From JBCDGZ01 sp038750655 (GTDB taxonomy: Bacteria > Bacteroidota > Bacteroidia > Chitinophagales > Saprospiraceae), in the NCBI GenBank assembly GCA_038750655.1, contig JBCDGZ010000241.1:1-6545 (forward strand): a DNA stretch of 6,545 bases. The letters run 5' to 3'. How positions within the stretch are numbered: position 1 is the first letter of the stretch; each line of letters begins with the position of its first letter. Of this stretch, positions 1 through 3,675 are shown one piece after another. The notes below the pieces were generated by a model. That model worked only from the letters and a program-made list of their open reading frames with translations, was not told where the DNA came from and searched no databases. The position numbers and the translations under genes were made by a program.

Positions 1-1227
1 AGCTGTACAGATGGTCCGGGTAGCATTAGTGTAGTGCCCACCGGCGGAAGTGCATATACCTATCAATGGCTGGACGAGGATAACAACCCGATTGGCACCA
101 CCGACTTGCTGCCCATAGCCGAATCGGGCACCTTTACCCTGGTTCTAACAGATGGATTGTGCAGCATTACCGAGTCTTACTTCGTCGGTTTCGACAGTGG
201 CCTGGAGTTTGAAGTTCAAGTACAAGACGAGCGATGCGGAGGAGATGGCTTTGCCGGATTGGTTGTTACCTCTCCTCCAGTCAACTTGCTTGTCGAGTGG
301 TTTGCATTGGACTCTCCTACACCTCTTCCGGGCGATGACCTCAGCATAAGTGATTTACCGGCGGGTACCTACCGCGTTGAGCTTTCGGCTACTGCCGGCT
401 GCACGGCTGTACGCGAGTTCACCATTGGCCCAAGAGTGCCCATTGAGATCAGCACCCAAGTTGCCATTGACGATTGCGACGCGCCCTCAGGTGCCTCATT
501 GACGATTATAGTCGATGGTGGTGAGCCACCTTATGAGTATCAACTCGACGGTGGGCCGGTGCAAATCGAACCCACTTTTCCAGACTTGAGAGAAGGCACT
601 TATGAAATCCAGGTAACCGATGTTTTTGGGTGCACATCTACCGCGCAAAGCCCAGAAATTGTATTGCCTCAGCCCATACTGGTAGATGCTGGTCCGGACC
701 AGCAGGTCAATCTGGGCGATTTTGTGACACTTTTCGCCCTGGCTTCGGGAGACAATCTCGATCAGGCCACCATCAGCTGGTCGCCTATCGATGGGCTGAG
801 CTGTACTGATTGTACGCGCCCCAGGGCCCAGCCTGTAGAGAGTACCATATACACCATAAGCTACACCGATCCAGTGGGTTGCGTTTTTTCGGATTCCGTT
901 TCGGTACGCGTCTTTCCTACTGGCCGCGTTTTCATCCCCAATGCTTTCTCACCCAACTTCGATGGACGAAACGATGTATTCGAACTCTACACCGACCAGA
1001 GCGTAGGCCAGGTCCTGGAACTCAAGGTCTACGACAGATGGGGCGGACAGCGATATGCTTATGACTTGGCGCCATCGGAATTCCCCACTACCCAAGAGCC
1101 GCCCAGGTGGGATGGTACTTGCGATGGCGAGCCCTGCGCCATGGGGGTTTATGTCTACTTTGCGAAGGTGCGCTTGTTGAATGGAGACGAGTTGGATTTT
1201 TCAGGAGATGTGCTGTTGCTCCGGTAG
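1..1227 (+). CDS. T9SS-secreted surface protein, C-terminal part (gliding-motility-associated C-terminal domain); 5' end outside window
   Basis: The frame is open from base 1 (S-C-T-D-G-P...) and stops with TAG at 1225-1227, so this is the last 408 codons of a longer gene; the GTG at 34 is an internal valine. Counting from codon 1, residues about 1-60, 79-141 and 159-221 are Ig-like/SprB-type modules. The third is clearest, with DGGEPPYEYQLDGG followed by a GTYEIQVTD...GC strand. Residues about 226-306 look like a PKD-type module (VDAGPDQQVNLGD ... GLSCTDC ... YTDPVGC). Residues 310-408 are a gliding-motility C-terminal domain, with FIPNAFSPNFDGRND, the YDRWGG motif, WDGT and GVYVY. In Bacteroidota this domain is a type B sorting signal: the protein crosses the outer membrane by the type IX system and is released or kept at the surface. 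Paired cysteines in the modules suit an extracellular protein. Function beyond export (adhesin, gliding adhesin or enzyme) cannot be told, because any catalytic part would lie upstream. Confidence 0.9.
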   Translation, partial: SCTDGPGSISVVPTGGSAYTYQWLDEDNNPIGTTDLLPIAESGTFTLVLTDGLCSITESYFVGFDSGLEFEVQVQDERCGGDGFAGLVVTSPPVNLLVEWFALDSPTPLPGDDLSISDLPAGTYRVELSATAGCTAVREFTIGPRVPIEISTQVAIDDCDAPSGASLTIIVDGGEPPYEYQLDGGPVQIEPTFPDLREGTYEIQVTDVFGCTSTAQSPEIVLPQPILVDAGPDQQVNLGDFVTLFALASGDNLDQATISWSPIDGLSCTDCTRPRAQPVESTIYTISYTDPVGCVFSDSVSVRVFPTGRVFIPNAFSPNFDGRNDVFELYTDQSVGQVLELKVYDRWGGQRYAYDLAPSEFPTTQEPPRWDGTCDGEPCAMGVYVYFAKVRLLNGDELDFSGDVLLLR

Positions 1228-1417
1228 CTTGCTGGTGATTATGGGATAACTCCCTTCGATTTTGGGACTTGCGCGCCTATCGGCTTCGCGGGGATGACTC
1301 CCTTCGATCGCGAGATTAGCGCGGGCTAATGCCCGGCGCTGGGATTAGCTCCCTACGGTCGCTGAGACTCGCTTGCCTATCGGCGTCGTGGGATTACTCG
1401 GGCCGAAGGGCCCTCGC
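1225..1417 (+). repeat. Left array of degenerate GGGA-started repeat units
   Basis: The array begins at the stop codon of the upstream gene with TAGCTTGCTGGTGATTA (1225-1241). Units then follow at 1243-1263, 1264-1290, 1291-1312, 1313-1340 (divergent and hairpin-forming), 1341-1362, 1364-1388 and 1390-1417. Most start GGGAT or GGGAC, continue with a CTCCCTTCG-like or CTATCGGC-like core and end in TCGC. All face the same way as the gene they follow. A further weak unit sits at 1576-1598. Units are too uneven (about 20-28 nt, with many mismatches) for CRISPR and there are no conserved spacers. The same unit family forms the right array in inverted orientation. A dispersed intergenic repeat family is the likeliest reading, but copies elsewhere in the genome cannot be checked here. 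Confidence 0.75.
1315..1349. other. Overlapping, mutually exclusive hairpins in the left array
   Basis: Three stems compete for the same bases. ATTAGC (1315-1320) can pair with GCTAAT (1325-1330) around a GCGG loop. AGCGCGGGC (1318-1326) can pair with GCCCGGCGCT (1331-1340) around a TAAT loop, with one bulged base. GCTAAT-G-CCC (1325-1334) can pair with GGGATTAGC (1341-1349), again with one bulged base. GATTAGC occurs twice (1314-1320 and 1343-1349). No T tract follows, so this is not a standard intrinsic terminator. It may be an RNA or DNA fold of the repeat, or an incidental result of its GC-rich units. Confidence 0.5.
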
Positions 1418-1533
1418 ATAAGCTGTCATCGGCCCAGCTCTGCTGGTCCGCTGACAAGAATTTGCACGGTGCTAGAGCGCACGCTCAAAGTGAAATTAAG
1501 CTGTGATTTGCTTTTAGCATTATGCATATACCA

Positions 1534-1561
1534 GTCGGCGGACGAGGAAACCTCGGCCGAC
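1534..1561. other. Strong GC-rich hairpin in the centre of the intergenic region
   Basis: GTCGGC (1534-1539) pairs with GCCGAC (1556-1561), and CGAGG (1543-1547) pairs with CCTCG (1551-1555), around an AAA loop. Together they give 11 base pairs with a GGA bulge on the 5' side. It lies between the two inverted repeat arrays, near their point of symmetry. No T run follows on either strand, so a terminator role is unproven. Confidence 0.5.
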
Positions 1562-1631
1562 GACGCATATGGTTTGGGACTAAGTCCACTCGGTCGCTGT
1601 AATTCTAAAGTATAGGAGAACATCTATTTAC

Positions 1632-1801
1632 CAGAGGCGTTTGTCCCGACTCGCTATCGCGAGTTTATCACCCACGATGGCGATAGCCGAGTCATCCCCG
1701 CGACCGAAGGGAGTCATCCCGAGAGGCGATAGCCGAGCAAGTCCCGCGATGGCGAAGCCGAGTCATCCCACGAGCGCTAGCGAGTAATCACCCGCAAGCT
1801 A
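1632..1801 (-). repeat. Right array of degenerate GGGA-started repeat units, inverted relative to the left array
   Basis: Read on the minus strand, downstream of purK, the array starts inside the purK coding end with TAGCTTGCGGGTGATTA (1801-1785). Units continue at 1793-1770, 1769-1746, 1745-1721, 1720-1699, 1698-1675, 1673-1648 and 1647-1632, with a period close to 24 nt. The commonest pattern is GGGATGACTCGGCTATCGCC. The unit at 1720-1699 matches the left-array unit 1291-1312 at 21 of 22 positions. The last nine or so PurK codons and its stop codon lie within repeat-like sequence, and the stop sits in the 8-nt palindrome CGCTAGCG (1775-1782). Confidence 0.75.
1649..1664. other. Small perfect hairpin inside the right array
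   Basis: ACTCGC (1649-1654) and GCGAGT (1659-1664) form a perfect 6-bp stem around TATC. On the plus strand it runs into TTTATC, only a weak T tract. It lies within one repeat unit (1648-1673), so it may be a by-product of the repeat; a weak transcription end for the left gene is possible but poorly supported. Confidence 0.35.
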
Positions 1802-2973
1802 TCCCGCGCAGCCTTCACCCGTTCCTCCGCCTGCTCCAGGGTATCGCCCAGGGCAGTCAGGTGGCCCATTTTGCGGAAGGGTTTGGTGGTCGTTTTGCCA
1901 TAGAGGTGCATAAATACCGCTGGACTGCCCATGACCCCATCCAGGCCGTCATAGTGCGTAGGACCGGTATGACCTTCAGCCCCCAGCACGTTGGCCATAG
2001 CCGAAGGGTGGCGCATATCGGTATCGCCCATAGGCAAGCCAGTGAGAATGCGCAGGAGTTGCTGATACTGGCTGGTTACGCAGGCTTCGATGGTATGGTG
2101 GCCACTATTGTGCGGGCGAGGGGCTACCTCATTCACCCAGATGGAGCCGTCTTTATTGAGAAATAGTTCTACTGCGAGCAGGCCAACAATACCAAAAGCC
2201 TCGGCGGTCCTGATGGCCAGATCGGTAGCACGATCTTGGGTATCGCCATTGATACGCGCTGGGCAAAGCTGGTATTCCAGCAAGTTAGCCGTAGGGTGAA
2301 AAACCATCTCTACGCAAGGAAAAGCACGGATTTGACCATTTGCATCTCTGGCCACGACCACAGCTAGTTCTTTATCGATATCGGCCATTTTCTCGATCAG
2401 GCAAGGGCCGGGCAACAGATTTTCCAGATCCTTCTCCGAGCGTACGATATGGACCCCACGGCCATCGTAACCACCAGTCCTGGCCTTTTGAACGAAGGGG
2501 AAAGTCCACTCGCCATTCGCTACTTTTTCTTGGACTTCCGCAGGTGGAGACGTTTCCAGAAGGTCGAAATCCCGCAATTTCTCTTGAAGAGAAATAAGGC
2601 GGGATTGGTCACACAGCTCGAATGGCGAGGTGGCCAGCTCGTGCTTCGCCAGAAACTCTTTTTGGGTGCCCTTATCTTTGATCAGATCGATCACATGCGG
2701 CTGTGGGTAGACCTCCTTTCCTTCAGCTACTAACTGGTGAAGCGCCTCGGTATTGACCGATTCGATTTCGATGGTCAGCACGTCTACACTGCGCCCAAAA
2801 GCGAGCACATCTTCCGACCTGCGGAAGTCCCCTTCTACGAAATGCGTCGCATAGGGCGCTGCCGGAAAATCCCGACTCTTATCGAGTATGTGCACGGGCC
2901 AGTGCCAGTCTGCCGCCGCATGGCAAGTCATTTTTCCAAGCTGGCCGCCGCCGAGTATGCCGATGGTTTTCAT
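1777..2973 (-). CDS. purK: 5-(carboxyamino)imidazole ribonucleotide synthase, PurK (ATP-grasp)
   Basis: PurK is a cytosolic enzyme of de novo purine synthesis. It uses ATP and bicarbonate to convert 5-aminoimidazole ribonucleotide into N5-carboxyaminoimidazole ribonucleotide, which PurE then rearranges. The 398-residue product shows the N-terminal nucleotide-fold motif GILGGGQLGKM (5-15), a PurK-like IEIESVNTEAL segment (68-78), the glycine-rich ATP-grasp loop GGYDGRG (167-173), the active-site stretch NEVAPRPHNSGHHTIEAC (281-298) and the C-terminal KPFRKMGH element (364-371). All expected family motifs are intact. It is longer than the roughly 355-residue E. coli enzyme, partly through extra sequence around 130-158 before the ATP-grasp loop. 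The ATG at 2973 is supported by a GGAG Shine-Dalgarno sequence seven bases upstream and by the immediate start of the glycine-rich loop. purE is not in the window. The coding 3' end runs into the repeat array. Confidence 0.96.
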   Translation of the reverse strand: MKTIGILGGGQLGKMTCHAAADWHWPVHILDKSRDFPAAPYATHFVEGDFRRSEDVLAFGRSVDVLTIEIESVNTEALHQLVAEGKEVYPQPHVIDLIKDKGTQKEFLAKHELATSPFELCDQSRLISLQEKLRDFDLLETSPPAEVQEKVANGEWTFPFVQKARTGGYDGRGVHIVRSEKDLENLLPGPCLIEKMADIDKELAVVVARDANGQIRAFPCVEMVFHPTANLLEYQLCPARINGDTQDRATDLAIRTAEAFGIVGLLAVELFLNKDGSIWVNEVAPRPHNSGHHTIEACVTSQYQQLLRILTGLPMGDTDMRHPSAMANVLGAEGHTGPTHYDGLDGVMGSPAVFMHLYGKTTTKPFRKMGHLTALGDTLEQAEERVKAARDSLRVITR

Positions 2974-2978
2974 GGGAG

Positions 2979-2984
2979 TTCTCC
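2979..2984 (-). promoter_or_regulatory. Ribosome binding site of purK
   Basis: GGAGAA on the minus strand, with GGAG ending seven bases before the ATG. This is notable because the response-regulator gene next door has no such sequence, as is common in Bacteroidota. It supports the chosen purK start and suggests that purK is translated independently. Confidence 0.6.
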
Positions 2985-2998
2985 AATTTTGTAGGCCA

Positions 2999-3006
2999 CA
3001 AAAGTA
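2999..3006 (-). promoter_or_regulatory. Candidate Bacteroidota-type -7 promoter box for purK
   Basis: TACTTTTG on the minus strand fits the Bacteroidota -7 consensus TAnnTTTG exactly. It lies in the 54-nt gap between the response-regulator stop and the purK start. Transcription starting a few bases downstream would leave a leader of about 20 nt containing the ribosome binding site. The upstream -33 element is weak: only TTTA, 17 bases before the box. One exact 8-mer with six fixed positions could occur by chance, so this is a reasonable but unproven call. Confidence 0.45.
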
Positions 3007-3027
3007 GGCTTATACTCTTGGATTAAA

Positions 3028-3654
3028 CTACTGCCGATCGGTATATTGCTTCATGGCTTCCATTCGATTTTTCACCTGAAGGCGTTTGAATATTTTATTG
3101 TTGTGGCTCTTAACTGTTCCCTCGGTTATGCCTAGTTGTTTGGCGATGACTTGGTTGCTTAAACCCTCTACAATCAGCTTCAGTATTTCATTCTGCTTTG
3201 GGGTAAGCTCTTCAAAATCTACGTGCTCGACAGGTTTTTGGCGCATATTTTCGATGATTCGTTTAGCTATGCCCGGACTGAGGGCCGAACCGCCTTTGCG
3301 CAAGTCTTCGACGGCCCTAAGCGCCCCTCCAATGCCCGCTGATTTCAGGATATAACCATCTGCCCCAAAACGCAGCGCATCGAATAGCTGCTGATCGGCA
3401 TCGAAGATCGTGAACATCAAAAACTTCAAATTGGGCCGGATGGCCTTGAGCTTATACATGCACTCGATGCCATCCATCTTGGGCAAGCCAATGTCCATTA
3501 AGATGATATCTGCCCGATCTGCCGGGATCATGGCCAGCGCATCTTCTGCCGAATAGTAAGTATTGACCATCTCCAGATCGGGTCTATTGCCGATGGCCCT
3601 AGCTAAGTTATCAGCTACATCTTTCTGGTCTTCTACGATGCAGATACGGCTCAT
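3028..3654 (-). CDS. NarL/LuxR-family response regulator (receiver + HTH)
   Basis: This is a 208-residue cytosolic transcription regulator of a two-component system. The receiver domain covers about residues 3-120. It has the acidic pair E8/D9, the phosphate-accepting D54 in ILMDIGLPKMDG, T82 in the FT motif and K104 in the YILKS motif, so the full phosphorylation site is intact. A LuxR-type helix-turn-helix covers about 148-205 (LTPKQNEILKLIVEGLSNQ, then GITEGTVKSHNNKIFKRL). In this family phosphorylation usually promotes dimerisation and DNA binding. It starts 21 nt after the stop of the sensor kinase gene, consistent with one operon and a cognate pair, since HisKA_3 kinases normally partner NarL-type regulators. 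The gap has no clear Shine-Dalgarno sequence and is A/T-rich, as often seen in this phylum. Target genes are unknown. Confidence 0.93.
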   Translation of the reverse strand: MSRICIVEDQKDVADNLARAIGNRPDLEMVNTYYSAEDALAMIPADRADIILMDIGLPKMDGIECMYKLKAIRPNLKFLMFTIFDADQQLFDALRFGADGYILKSAGIGGALRAVEDLRKGGSALSPGIAKRIIENMRQKPVEHVDFEELTPKQNEILKLIVEGLSNQVIAKQLGITEGTVKSHNNKIFKRLQVKNRMEAMKQYTDRQ

Positions 3655-3675
3655 CTTATTCTGATTTATGGGGTT

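Larger units (their letters stand above)
1228..1776. other. Intergenic region between convergent genes, filled largely by inverted degenerate repeats
   Basis: This 549-nt stretch lies between the 3' ends of the surface-protein gene (+) and purK (-). The left third and right third are arrays of GGGA-started degenerate units in opposite orientations. The centre (about 1420-1630) is mostly unique sequence with one strong hairpin. No gene was accepted here: the open frames are short, cross the repeats and match no family I recognise. No classical terminator (GC stem followed by a run of at least five T) was found on either strand, so transcription of the two convergent genes must end by another means or within the structured repeats. 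Confidence 0.7.

Noticed and set aside
34..36. GTG as start of the surface-protein gene
   Set aside because: The same frame is open to base 1 with module-like residues, and no signal peptide follows the GTG.
1373..1615. 80-codon open frame on the plus strand in the intergenic region
   Set aside because: It starts with TTG inside a repeat unit, crosses several repeats and the central hairpin, has no clear ribosome binding site and matches no known family.
1426..1623. 65-codon ATG-started frame on the minus strand in the intergenic core
   Set aside because: It has no ribosome binding site or -7 box upstream, partly overlaps a repeat unit, and its serine-rich translation shows no recognisable domain. 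A lineage-specific small protein cannot be excluded.
1641..1670. Intrinsic terminator for the left gene
   Set aside because: The 6-bp stem is followed only by TTTA and lies more than 400 nt after the stop codon; too weak to call.
1243..1793. Possible CRISPR array
   Set aside because: Units are degenerate, contiguous and of unequal length, lack spacers of constant size, and occur in both orientations; no cas gene is nearby.
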